Shown here: in pieces, positions 6,954 to 14,985 of the stretch
Position numbering within the stretch: position 1 is the stretch's first letter
Layout of the letters: each line of letters begins with the position of its first letter
From: Victivallis vadensis
Lineage (GTDB): Bacteria > Verrucomicrobiota > Lentisphaeria > Victivallales > GWF2-50-93
Assembly: GCA_020718525.1 (NCBI GenBank)
Contig: DYRX01000054.1
Location: 1 to 16,448 of the forward strand
Direction: 5' to 3'
DNA length: 16,448 bases
Notes under the pieces: generated by a model
Told to the model about the DNA's origin: nothing
Database searches by the model: none
Seen by the model: only the letters and a program-made list of their open reading frames with translations
Program-made: the position numbers and the translations under genes

Positions 6954-6987
6954 GCCGCTCCGCAGGGGGGCGGGCAAGATAGGAAAG

Positions 6988-8559
6988 ATGTCTTTTACCG
7001 CAGACTGCGCATATCTGAAGCCGTCAAAGAGGATAAACATTGAGAAGTTCATCCGACTACTCGCGTCCTCTTTTGCAACTTCAAATGTTCAGACATTCCA
7101 GTCTCAGATTCGCTATTGCGACACATTTGACTGGTGCCTTTTCAGTAATTTGCTCACATTGCACAGCGAAGACGGAGTCTGGCATCTTTTATCTGAAGAT
7201 GGATCCCAGCATCTGAGCACCCCGCTCATGCAGGAAAAAAAATATTTCTATGCGGGAGATTTTCCAGAAGGGAGCCTCAGGGAACTCCTAGCAGAGATTG
7301 CCGGCCATCGAGGACTTCTGACATTTCTGAGAATGAAGAAATCTTCGAGGCAGATCGCCGTCCTCAACAGCGATGAAAAAACCGTTTCAAGGGTATCTTT
7401 TTCCAGATACGCTCTCATTGACGCAGGCAAAAACGCGTTCGGAATCAGGATGCTCGTGGAACTTCAGCCGATAAAAGGCTACGAAAAGGAAAATGAAGAG
7501 ATAAAAGCCTTCATGATCGAGAATGGCTTCAAAGCGGAGCCGCAGTCTTGGTCTTTGCTGGAGGAGATGCTTTCGCACACAACGGTGGTCCCTGGCGGCT
7601 ATAGTTCGAAAATCAATGTTGAGCTGTCCAACGCTATGAACGGCAGAGATGCGGCGCTGGCAGTCATCAGATCCCTCCTGGACGCGGCTCAAAAAAACAT
7701 ATGGGGAGTCAAAGAAGACATTGACACCGAATTTCTACACGATTTCAGAGTGTCAATACGGAGACTGCGCACCCTGCTTGGACAGTTCAAGAAAATATTT
7801 CCGGATGAAACAGTGGAATCTCTGCGGGCAAATTTGTCATATCTCGGAAGGCTCTCGAACAAGACCCGCGATCTAGATGTGTATCTTGCCAGAAAAAAGG
7901 AATATTATGGACTGCTTCCTGAAACTTTGCGGGACGGGCTTGACGATTTTTTCAAGTCGGTAGAAAAGGCGAGGCGGGTGGAATTCAGCGAAATGCTGGG
8001 GGAATTTGATTCGCCTCGTTTTGCAGATGCATTCAGTTCAGTCGCCCGCCTTATTGCAAGCGTAGCCTCACTGCCTGAGACAGAAAACTCTCATAAGCCT
8101 GTGAAATATCTTGCCGGCTTCTTCATCCTGAGGAAGTTCAAGAAAATACTTGTGCAGGGAAGCGGCATTTCCGAGGAAATGACAGACGAGGAGCTTCATA
8201 GACTGAGAATTTCCTGCAAGCATCTGCGCTATCTGATAGAATTTTTTTCATCCTTGTTTCCGGAAAAGGAAATAGGCTCCATTGTCGCCGAACTGAAATG
8301 CCTCCAGGAGAAGCTTGGGATTTACAATGATCTTTCCGTGCAGATGTCCTACATGCAGAGCATTCTGAGCCATTCCACCCATTCGGGAGGGATGAACTGC
8401 GGCCATGCGGCGGCGCTCGGGGGCCTCATCGTCAGTATCAATGCCGACAAGATTAGAAAAAGGGAGTCAATCGAGAGTGCATTCAAAAATTTCTGTAGTA
8501 AAGGAGGCATAAAAAGAATCAAGAGCCTTTTTGCTCTCAAAACAGATTCTCCATGCTGA
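6988..8559 (+). CDS. CHAD domain protein with divergent CYTH-like N-terminal domain
   Basis: A 523-residue protein. The C-terminal ~300 residues are a CHAD domain: HDFRVSIRRLRTLLGQF at 251-267 and LHRLRISCKHLRYLIEFF at 403-420 are its two repeated basic helices, with LQEKLGIYNDLSVQ at 439-452 as the usual later motif. CHAD domains bind inorganic polyphosphate through these His/Arg/Lys residues. Residues ~25-195 resemble a CYTH (triphosphate tunnel) domain, for example YCDTFDWCLFSNLLTL at 43-58 and LVELQPIKGYEKE at 156-168, but the N-terminal ExExK motif is missing, so catalysis is doubtful. The ATG at 6988 fits a promoter just upstream and a short AGGAAAG ribosome site. The stop is 6 bases from the ParA-like gene, so the two are probably co-expressed. 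No signal peptide: cytoplasmic. Confidence 0.87.
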   Translation: MSFTADCAYLKPSKRINIEKFIRLLASSFATSNVQTFQSQIRYCDTFDWCLFSNLLTLHSEDGVWHLLSEDGSQHLSTPLMQEKKYFYAGDFPEGSLRELLAEIAGHRGLLTFLRMKKSSRQIAVLNSDEKTVSRVSFSRYALIDAGKNAFGIRMLVELQPIKGYEKENEEIKAFMIENGFKAEPQSWSLLEEMLSHTTVVPGGYSSKINVELSNAMNGRDAALAVIRSLLDAAQKNIWGVKEDIDTEFLHDFRVSIRRLRTLLGQFKKIFPDETVESLRANLSYLGRLSNKTRDLDVYLARKKEYYGLLPETLRDGLDDFFKSVEKARRVEFSEMLGEFDSPRFADAFSSVARLIASVASLPETENSHKPVKYLAGFFILRKFKKILVQGSGISEEMTDEELHRLRISCKHLRYLIEFFSSLFPEKEIGSIVAELKCLQEKLGIYNDLSVQMSYMQSILSHSTHSGGMNCGHAAALGGLIVSINADKIRKRESIESAFKNFCSKGGIKRIKSLFALKTDSPC

Positions 8560-8565
8560 TATTCT

Positions 8566-9300
8566 ATGAAAACAATCGCATTTTACAACATCAAAGGTGG
8601 AGTCGGCAAAACCGCCACGTCCGTGAACATCGGCCATCTAGCCGCGTCTTCAGGCAGGAAGACGCTTCTCTGCGATCTTGATCCGCAGGGATCAGCCTCC
8701 TTCTACTTCCGCACGAAGGCATCAAGAAGTTTTTCAGCAAAGAAGCTTTTCAAAGGCGGCAAGTCATTCGTCTCCAACATAAAAGGCAGTGACTTCGATA
8801 ATCTTGACATCCTTCCGGCAAAGCTTTCATTCAGAAAATCCGACATTGTGCTTGACACTATGAAAAAGTCCCGCGAGGTGCTGAAAGGCATCCTGGACTC
8901 GGTTGAATACGAGATTGTCGTCCTCGACTGCCCACCAAATGTCACGCTTCTTTCAGAAAATGTCTTTTTTGCCGCAGACATAATTGCCATCCCTGTCATT
9001 CCTAGTACGCTTTCGGTACTTTCCTACGAAAAATTCCTCAAGTTCTACATCAAATCCGGATTTGACGAGAAGCGTGTCATTGCCTTTTTCTCAATGTTTG
9101 AGAAAAGAAAGAGTTTGCACCGATCCATTGTCGAACAGATGCTTTGTGCAAACTCGCATTTTGCCGACATACAAATCCCTTTCTCCTCCTGCGTTGAGAA
9201 AATGGGTCTTTTCAGGATGCCAGTGACAGCCAGCCTGTCCCAGTCCACCGCCAAAAGCGCCTACATTTCACTTTGGAACGAAATAGGCAAAAGGCTGTGA
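8566..9300 (+). CDS. ParA/MinD-family (SIMIBI) ATPase
   Basis: A 244-residue P-loop ATPase with the deviant Walker A KGGVGKT at 10-16, DLDPQGS at 37-43 (Walker A') and VVLDCPPN at 118-125 (Walker B). Proteins of this family dimerise on ATP, often bind DNA non-specifically, and position chromosomes, plasmids or protein cargoes. No ParB gene, AddB-like partner or parS-type site is visible in the window, so it is an orphan type. It follows the CHAD gene by 6 bases and lacks its own clear ribosome site, which suggests translational coupling. The context points to a cargo-positioning role, possibly for polyphosphate bodies bound by the CHAD partner, but this is inference. The start is firm because the P-loop falls at the normal distance. 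Confidence 0.93.
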   Translation: MKTIAFYNIKGGVGKTATSVNIGHLAASSGRKTLLCDLDPQGSASFYFRTKASRSFSAKKLFKGGKSFVSNIKGSDFDNLDILPAKLSFRKSDIVLDTMKKSREVLKGILDSVEYEIVVLDCPPNVTLLSENVFFAADIIAIPVIPSTLSVLSYEKFLKFYIKSGFDEKRVIAFFSMFEKRKSLHRSIVEQMLCANSHFADIQIPFSSCVEKMGLFRMPVTASLSQSTAKSAYISLWNEIGKRL

Positions 9301-9332
9301 AACTCAAGCATTCTCTCCTATTCCAAGAAAAG

Positions 9333-9539
9333 CTAATCCTTGAATCTGTGCATATGGAAGAGCTTCACTGGAGCCTGGCGGAAGAGATGCTCTAGTTCTT
9401 CAAATTGGCTGGCTGGCCTTTGATCAGAGAAGGCAAATTTATGATGCCGAGGCTCGGAGCTGTAATTCATGAAAAATCGCATATAGTCGCGAAGAGAATG
9501 CGTATATTGCATATTTTCACGATTTGCCCGATTTGACAT
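9333..9539 (-). CDS. Small hypothetical ORF (68 aa) after the transglutaminase gene
   Basis: An ORF beginning MSNRANRENMQYTH and ending LFHMHRFKD lies 30 bases downstream of the transglutaminase stop on the same strand. Codon choice looks ordinary for the window, but no good ribosome site precedes the ATG and I recognise no domain. It is rich in His, Phe, Arg and Met, with no signal peptide or membrane segment. It could be a small last gene of the MoxR operon, or chance coding in the 269-base gap between convergent genes. The rest of the gap has no convincing terminator. Confidence 0.25.
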   Translation of the reverse strand: MSNRANRENMQYTHSLRDYMRFFMNYSSEPRHHKFAFSDQRPASQFEELEHLFRQAPVKLFHMHRFKD

Positions 9540-9569
9540 CCGAATCTGAAAATGGAATTTGCCTTTGTA

Positions 9570-12050
9570 TCAGAGCTTTCTGAGATTTCCTCTGAGATTG
9601 TTTCTTATGCGAAGCATTTTGTGGTAGATCCCATCGGATTCGCTCGGACTTGGTTCGAATATTCCAAATCTCATCTTGCTGTACGCCATAAAAACCGAGA
9701 TCACATCGCGCCCAAGAACTGCATCGCACTTTGTGAGAGACACCCCGTACTCGAAAAGTTCCTTGTTGTTTTCACGCGGGAGTCCGGACAAGTCAAGGAG
9801 TTCCCGGGTCAGCCTGTAGGAGCAGTCAACGCAGAATGCGGGATTGGATTCTGCGTATTTCGCAAGACTTGAAATGCGCCTCATGCATATGGACACGCGT
9901 CGTCTTTTGCACAGATGCCTGAAGATGCGTCTGGAGATTTTAGCAATAAAGAGAAGTGCTAGAATTGCAGAGATGCTTGCCATTCCCTTTGCTGATGCGC
10001 AAAAATTGGTGAGTTTGGCGACTGCTTTTTTCAAGTTTTCCCACATGTGCCTTACATTCCTGATGATGGAGCCGATCACTGATCCGATGAGGCTGTCCTC
10101 TCCATTCAGTTCGCTTGAATATTTCTCAGACAAATTTCTGAATGTCCGCTGAAATTCCGATTTTTCCATCGGGATTGCGACGGCAAGCCTGTGAAGCGGA
10201 CTTGGAAGTTTGGGAGCTTCCGAGATTCGCCCGCCTTTTCCTTCTGTCTGGTTGGACTTTTCCGAAAAGATGTTTTTTGCAAGCTCCGGGGGACGTATCC
10301 GCCATTCGTCGCCAAACGGATCTTGAAGGGCACCCAGTATGAAAGGTCTTTTTGTTGATATTACCGAGCCTGGCGGCGTTGCGTCGAAACTGAGCCATCC
10401 TATTCTTTCGATGAAAATCTGAGACCAGGCGTGCGCATGATATTCGTGGACTTCGAATAGCGCATTTAGGGAGTTGTAGTTTCCCGGAGAAAAGCCTGTT
10501 GCAAGCCTGGCGGGAATTCCGTTGAGTCGCGCCAGCATAGTCATTGCCACGGCAAAATGCTGGCAGTTTCCCTTTTTCGATTCGAAGAGAAAGAAGTCTG
10601 TCGCCTCTTTGTCGTCAGGGATGGTCCCACTGGCCTGTTCATACTTGAAATTGCTCCTCAGAAAATCTCTTATGCCCATAGCTTTTTCCATAGGAGAATA
10701 GCTCTCTGCGCAAATATTTCTGGCGAAGTCAGAAAGTCTGGCAGAAATCATTTTTTCTGGAATTTGCATGTAATGCCTTCTGTCCAGCTTTTCTGTCCAG
10801 GCATCGGGCTCGGAAAGACCGATTGAATCCGGGGCTCCCTCTGGCATTTCAGAGGAGACTCTTGAAATGACGGAGTAGGAAAATGGCATGGAAGGCAGAT
10901 CTTCGAGCTGGCATGAATAGAAATTGCTGTCCAGTGAATTGCCATAGAGACTCTCAATGAAGAAGGACTCCGGCATGAAAGCCGAGCAAAGCTTTCTGGA
11001 GTTCCAGTTGATCATGGTGAAATTCTGGCGCAACGCAGTATAGCTGGATGCTTCATAGTTCCGGAAAAACGGCTTCTGCTTCTTCATGGCATTGCTAGCT
11101 GTCCATTTTCTGCCATCGTAAATGTCGTAGAGACTCATCGTCCAGTAGAGCTTCATTGGCGACGAGACAGTGAAAAGAAGTTCATCTCCCGGGTTGCCTG
11201 CACCGCTTCCAACACTGCTCGAAGCGTCGGCTTCTTCGTTCATAAATTCTGTTGAAGGGGCCCTTTTGTCCTTCGTCGCAGAGCTGGGACTTTTTGAGAA
11301 TGCCGAGCGATCCCCATTCTGATTTGGCAGGTATTTATCAGATCTGAACCATTTTTGCATCAATTCTGGGGAATTATTGACATTTTCAAATGAGACCCCG
11401 AGTACCCCAAACCCCTTTCTCGGACGGTTTGGAGAAGGGAAGATTCCGATCAGAAGCACGGCGATTGCCATTGAGACTATCCCCTCCAGGAGAAGCGGGA
11501 AGATTTGTCTTCCAATTCGTATGCGATCCAATTTTTTGGGAAGGTTTTTTCCGCAGAGGGCGGAGAGCCGTCCCAGTCCAAAAAGAAAAAATCCACAAAG
11601 AAAAACGGCTGGAATGCCGTAGACGAAAGATTCTCGTGGCTTTGTCGAGCCTGCAATCAGAATTATCGCAGAAACAAGCGCCTGATATGAATAATATTCG
11701 GGACTTAGAGTGAGGCCAAGTCCGAGCGCCATGAGACAGAGGGACTCGGTCAGGGATTTGTCAACGGGCACCTGATACGCCATGCGCAGGCTGAACCAGA
11801 GGCAGGATGCGGCAATCAGGACAAGCTGTGCCACGAACCTTGTCTGCTCGAAGAGTGCCGTCCTCGGAAAAAGCGCAGAAACGATGGCGAATGGCACGAG
11901 TGCAAGAGAAAATGCGGCAATCTCATGCGAGCAGTATCCAAACATTCCAGCAAAGATGCAGGAGCTTAAAAACAAGTATGATGCGAGATGCACCCACAGC
12001 AGTCCCGCGTCAGTTTTCATGGCGTCTTGAAGGAGGCTTTTCAGATTCAT
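9570..12050 (-). CDS. TgpA-type transmembrane transglutaminase-like protein (DUF3488/transglutaminase core)
   Basis: An 826-residue membrane protein. Residues ~15-165 contain several hydrophobic helices, with a further one at ~185-205. A soluble region follows, holding a transglutaminase-like core: C496 in KGNCQHFA, H540 in EYHAHAW and D556 in WLSFDATPP form the Cys-His-Asp triad. A last membrane segment lies near 702-720 (ISAILALLFIAKI), followed by a basic cytoplasmic tail of ~100 residues. This layout is that of TgpA of Pseudomonas and its many bacterial relatives, in which the core faces the periplasm. The substrate is unknown. The ATG overlaps the DUF58 stop as ATGA, with GGAGA 9 bases upstream, so it is translated with the upstream genes. 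Confidence 0.92.
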   Translation of the reverse strand: MNLKSLLQDAMKTDAGLLWVHLASYLFLSSCIFAGMFGYCSHEIAAFSLALVPFAIVSALFPRTALFEQTRFVAQLVLIAASCLWFSLRMAYQVPVDKSLTESLCLMALGLGLTLSPEYYSYQALVSAIILIAGSTKPRESFVYGIPAVFLCGFFLFGLGRLSALCGKNLPKKLDRIRIGRQIFPLLLEGIVSMAIAVLLIGIFPSPNRPRKGFGVLGVSFENVNNSPELMQKWFRSDKYLPNQNGDRSAFSKSPSSATKDKRAPSTEFMNEEADASSSVGSGAGNPGDELLFTVSSPMKLYWTMSLYDIYDGRKWTASNAMKKQKPFFRNYEASSYTALRQNFTMINWNSRKLCSAFMPESFFIESLYGNSLDSNFYSCQLEDLPSMPFSYSVISRVSSEMPEGAPDSIGLSEPDAWTEKLDRRHYMQIPEKMISARLSDFARNICAESYSPMEKAMGIRDFLRSNFKYEQASGTIPDDKEATDFFLFESKKGNCQHFAVAMTMLARLNGIPARLATGFSPGNYNSLNALFEVHEYHAHAWSQIFIERIGWLSFDATPPGSVISTKRPFILGALQDPFGDEWRIRPPELAKNIFSEKSNQTEGKGGRISEAPKLPSPLHRLAVAIPMEKSEFQRTFRNLSEKYSSELNGEDSLIGSVIGSIIRNVRHMWENLKKAVAKLTNFCASAKGMASISAILALLFIAKISRRIFRHLCKRRRVSICMRRISSLAKYAESNPAFCVDCSYRLTRELLDLSGLPRENNKELFEYGVSLTKCDAVLGRDVISVFMAYSKMRFGIFEPSPSESDGIYHKMLRIRNNLRGNLRKL

Positions 12051-13276
12051 TGGCGCCAGTCTCCGATAAGGATGTCCATTCTGCTTTCAGGGCCAATCCG
12101 CAGAGGGCGGAAAGAGAACTTGCCGTCGTCTTCCAGGAGGCCGCTTGCGTTTTTCTCGGGTCTGCCGGAAAAATTTTCCGGGCATGCGAGAATCCATCTC
12201 AATTCGACTCCCTTTTCAAAGAACGCCGAGAAATAATCCTCGTAGGACGGATCCTGAGCCATTGAGAAGAGGTAGACAATGGACTGCGGTGGAATCGCCT
12301 CGAAAATTGGTGAAAGGGGATTTCCGGCAGACTCGTCCCTCGTCTGAACCGAGGCAAGAAAATCAATCGAGATGTTTTTAAATCTGCTTCCAGAGCCGCT
12401 GATATTTGAAAATCCGTCGCCAGCCTCTTTTTGCGTTGAAAAGAGAAGGAAGCAGTTCATTTCGGAAAGATGCATGCAGAGGGACGCCGCCGCAGAAACT
12501 ATGCATTCGAAGGGCGCGGCAGACTTCAATGCGCTGTCCTTCGCATTCCTCCTACAGTCCAGAACAATGGCAATAGAGGCGTTGCCAAGCGCTTCGAATT
12601 CCTTGACCATCAGCTTGCGGTGCTTTACGCTGGCACGCCAGCATATGAAGCGCATCCCGTCGGATCGCCTGTGCTCGCGGATGCCAAAAAAATCCTGCCC
12701 TGCCCCGGATTCGCCAATGGGCTTGCTCGATGAAATGTGGATCTTCCTTCTGACCGTCAGAGGAAATGAATTAAGCTTGTATATGGACGGATATACTGTG
12801 ACGGTGTCGGGAAGCTCGAATTTTGCCGCCCTTCTGAACAAGCCTGCGGGATCGCCTCCAAGCATCAGCACTTTGCCAAGCTGATGGACTCCCCTTCGAT
12901 CGGCTTGGACATTCCGCTCAAGGCGAATCTCTTCGAATGGGGTCAAAGCTTTTACCGCTTCGTCATGCGCCGGCTCCGATGTGAACGGAATTGATTCCCT
13001 GAGAACAAAAGACTGCCTTGTGAAACGGCTTTTATTGCGTATCAGGATCGGCAGGCAGGCTTCCTCGCCGACACTGCAGTCTTCAGACGGATGGCGGATT
13101 ATTTCAATTCTGCGGAAGCTTATCAGCGAAAATAGAAAGGAAGAGGCAAGAATGGCAAGAAGAATGGACGAGAGCATCGAACTGGCGAGATTCGGCGAGC
13201 TCAAAGATATCGAGACGGAAATTGAAGCCAGAATTGCCAGCATCAATCCCCTCTTGGTGGGCATGAACGGGATCAA
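12047..13276 (-). CDS. DUF58 (von Willebrand A-like) membrane protein
   Basis: A 409-residue protein. Two hydrophobic segments at ~10-26 and ~32-53 form an N-terminal membrane hairpin. Residues ~60-180 are beta-rich. The DUF58 signature lies at 191-228: GAGQDFFGIREHRRSDG, then IxWRASVKHRKLMVKEFE. After that, SIAIVLDCRRN is the start of a vWA-like fold. DUF58 proteins are regular partners of MoxR ATPases. The start is the TTG at 13276, which overlaps the MoxR stop as TTGA and has AGGAG 8 bases upstream; the in-frame ATG at 13264 is an alternative with worse spacing. The 3' end overlaps the transglutaminase start by 4 bases. Confidence 0.9.
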   Translation of the reverse strand: MIPFMPTKRGLMLAILASISVSISLSSPNLASSMLSSILLAILASSFLFSLISFRRIEIIRHPSEDCSVGEEACLPILIRNKSRFTRQSFVLRESIPFTSEPAHDEAVKALTPFEEIRLERNVQADRRGVHQLGKVLMLGGDPAGLFRRAAKFELPDTVTVYPSIYKLNSFPLTVRRKIHISSSKPIGESGAGQDFFGIREHRRSDGMRFICWRASVKHRKLMVKEFEALGNASIAIVLDCRRNAKDSALKSAAPFECIVSAAASLCMHLSEMNCFLLFSTQKEAGDGFSNISGSGSRFKNISIDFLASVQTRDESAGNPLSPIFEAIPPQSIVYLFSMAQDPSYEDYFSAFFEKGVELRWILACPENFSGRPEKNASGLLEDDGKFSFRPLRIGPESRMDILIGDWRQ

Positions 13277-14586
13277 AGCTTCTTCTCCTCCTCGGGAATC
13301 GGAGTCGTCTTCAATATGTCAGCTACCACTTCCGAGGCATTCTTCCAGTGCCCCTGCCGCTTCAGCTTCATCGTAAGCCTGTGCGACAGAACACCATCTG
13401 CAACTTCCCTTACATCCCTCGGAATGACATAGTGCCTTGAAAAATAGGATGCCAGCGCCTGGGACGCGCGCATCAGAGCAAGACACGCCCTCGGACTCGC
13501 CCCCATGGCGATCGCGGGGTGCTCCCTGCTCGCTTTCGCTATGTCAAGGATGTATTCCTTGACCGGATCAGATACGATCACCTGCCTGACAAGCGAAATG
13601 CACTGCAGAATTTCAGTCGCCTTTACAACGTAGGATATATCGTTAAGCGGATGGGATTTCATCTGCGAGTCCAATATCTCCTTCTCAAGGCGGCGCTCCG
13701 GGTAGCCGAGAGAAATTTTCATCAGAAAACGGTCCAACTGCGGCTCTGGAAGCGGATATGTCCCGTGATAGTCGGACGGATTCTGGGTCGCGACCACAAA
13801 AAATGGCTTCGGAAGCACGTGCGGGGACCCGTCAATTGTGATCGCCGACTCCGACATGCACTCGAGAAGGCTCGCCTGAGTCCTTGGCGTCGTCCTGTTG
13901 ATCTCGTCGGCAAGTATGATGTTCCCGAAAACTGGTCCGGGCATGAAGACAAAATCCCTCTTGCGCTCGTCGTAGATGCTGACACCTGTGATGTCGGAAG
14001 GGAGCATGTCCGGCGTGAACTGTATCCTCTTGTAGACGCCCTGTATTGATTTAGCCAGAGCCTGCGCTAGAACGCTTTTTCCGACACCCGGCACGTCCTC
14101 TATCAGAAGATGCCCGTCGGAGAGCATGCACACTATGATGTTCCTCACCAGTTCAGGCTTGCCCTTGAAAACTTTCTGGACATTGTCTTCAATTCTCTTG
14201 ATCACGGTGGACATGAAATTGAAGTTATAGTATTCGGAAGTCTTCATACCCGCATTCCTGGGCATCGAAATGGTCTGATCGTCCTCTCCTGACAAATCGT
14301 CCGAACTGAAAGTGAACACTGCACTTCCGATCTGGACTATGTCCATGTGCTTGAGCTCGACCTTCGCATGAATCGGCTGTGAATTGACAAAGGTTCCGTT
14401 CGCGCTGTCCAGGTCTTCGATGAGAACCTTGCCACCTTTCAAGGAAATTCGCGAATGCCTCCTCGAGACGTCTCCGGAGTCAATGACGCAGTCGCAGGTG
14501 GAATCCCTGCCTATCACAAAATCGCCCTCGAGAAGTTTGATGTCGGGTCTCTTCTCATATCCCTTCTGAACGCTCAGTGTCGGCAT
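13273..14586 (-). CDS. FHA domain-MoxR AAA+ ATPase fusion
   Basis: A 437-residue protein. Residues ~5-95 are an FHA domain with GRDSTCD at 26-32, SRRH at 41-44 and NGTFVN at 63-68, all residues that bind phosphothreonine. After a linker come the MoxR ATPase elements: Walker A VPGVGKS at 165-171, Walker B LADEINR at 225-231, TQNPSDYHGTYPLPEPQLDRF in the sensor 1 region, and a C-terminal lid domain with ASPRACLALMRA. MoxR proteins act as chaperone-like ATPases with vWA or DUF58 partners. The linker has DDQTISMP with T105, a candidate phosphorylation site. The ATG at 14586 has AAGGAG 5 bases upstream (14597-14592); a longer TTG-started frame to 14700 lacks this support. First gene of the MoxR-DUF58-transglutaminase operon. 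Confidence 0.93.
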   Translation of the reverse strand: MPTLSVQKGYEKRPDIKLLEGDFVIGRDSTCDCVIDSGDVSRRHSRISLKGGKVLIEDLDSANGTFVNSQPIHAKVELKHMDIVQIGSAVFTFSSDDLSGEDDQTISMPRNAGMKTSEYYNFNFMSTVIKRIEDNVQKVFKGKPELVRNIIVCMLSDGHLLIEDVPGVGKSVLAQALAKSIQGVYKRIQFTPDMLPSDITGVSIYDERKRDFVFMPGPVFGNIILADEINRTTPRTQASLLECMSESAITIDGSPHVLPKPFFVVATQNPSDYHGTYPLPEPQLDRFLMKISLGYPERRLEKEILDSQMKSHPLNDISYVVKATEILQCISLVRQVIVSDPVKEYILDIAKASREHPAIAMGASPRACLALMRASQALASYFSRHYVIPRDVREVADGVLSHRLTMKLKRQGHWKNASEVVADILKTTPIPEEEKKL

Positions 14587-14985
14587 CTTATCTCCTTGTT
14601 GTTTGGAATGACTGACATGGATATCTAGAACTCTGCGTGCCGCATCCATGCCAATCCAATGCATTCCGACGAAAGATAGCGGGGCTATTCGAAGATTCAA
14701 AAAGTCCCGGCGCCATAAATCAAAAAATCTGCCAACTGCAAGGCGACAGGATCGCGCAAGCCTTAAGCTTCGCTCTCTTTCGCGTCAGCAGTCCAAAGTG
14801 CATCGCTCGGAAAATGGAGAGACGAGATCGCATGTCGGAGCTTGATGCCGTAAACTTATTTCACAGCGGGGCAGTTAACTTTGACGGGAACGGTAATGGG
14901 GACGATTTAGATTTCAGCACTTTCTGGATATAAACCGTAAGACAGAGAAATGTAAACTTTTCACGTGTTCCGTGGTAAAATAATG
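14587..14985. other. Intergenic region between the MoxR operon and the S41 protease gene
   Basis: A 399-base stretch with no recognisable gene. Besides the candidate promoter near the MoxR gene it holds an imperfect direct repeat, GTAAACTTATTTCAC at 14850-14864 and GTAAACTTTTCAC at 14952-14964. A plus-strand reading frame running to 14933 ends in FDGNGNGDDLDF, a calcium-loop-like string, with no family match I can name. A weak CACG/CGTG hairpin at 14962-14974 is the only terminator-like structure after the protease gene. Confidence 0.5.
14673..14700 (-). promoter_or_regulatory. Possible promoter of the MoxR operon
   Basis: On the minus strand TTGAAT (14700-14695) and TATCTT (14678-14673) are 16 bases apart. 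This would give a leader of about 80 bases. ATAGC-GGG-GCTAT at 14676-14688, a small inverted repeat, overlaps it. The match is modest, so this is only a candidate. Confidence 0.3.

Noticed and set aside
6828..7043. Plus-strand ORF of 71 aa bridging the regulator gene and the CHAD gene
   Set aside because: It overlaps the regulator 3' end and the CHAD 5' end, contains the TTGAGA/TATACT promoter inside it, and has no clear ribosome site; most likely chance.
9301..9569. Rho-independent terminator between the convergent ParA and transglutaminase operons
   Set aside because: Short inverted repeats such as CCGAG-G-CTCGG occur, but none has both a stable stem and a T-run on either strand.
13519..14049. 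Plus-strand ORF of 176 aa opposite the MoxR gene
   Set aside because: Antisense to the Walker motifs of a clear AAA+ gene.
14587..14700. TTG-started extension of the FHA-MoxR protein
   Set aside because: A strong AAGGAG ribosome site lies 5 bases before the ATG at 14586, and the FHA domain begins just after it.
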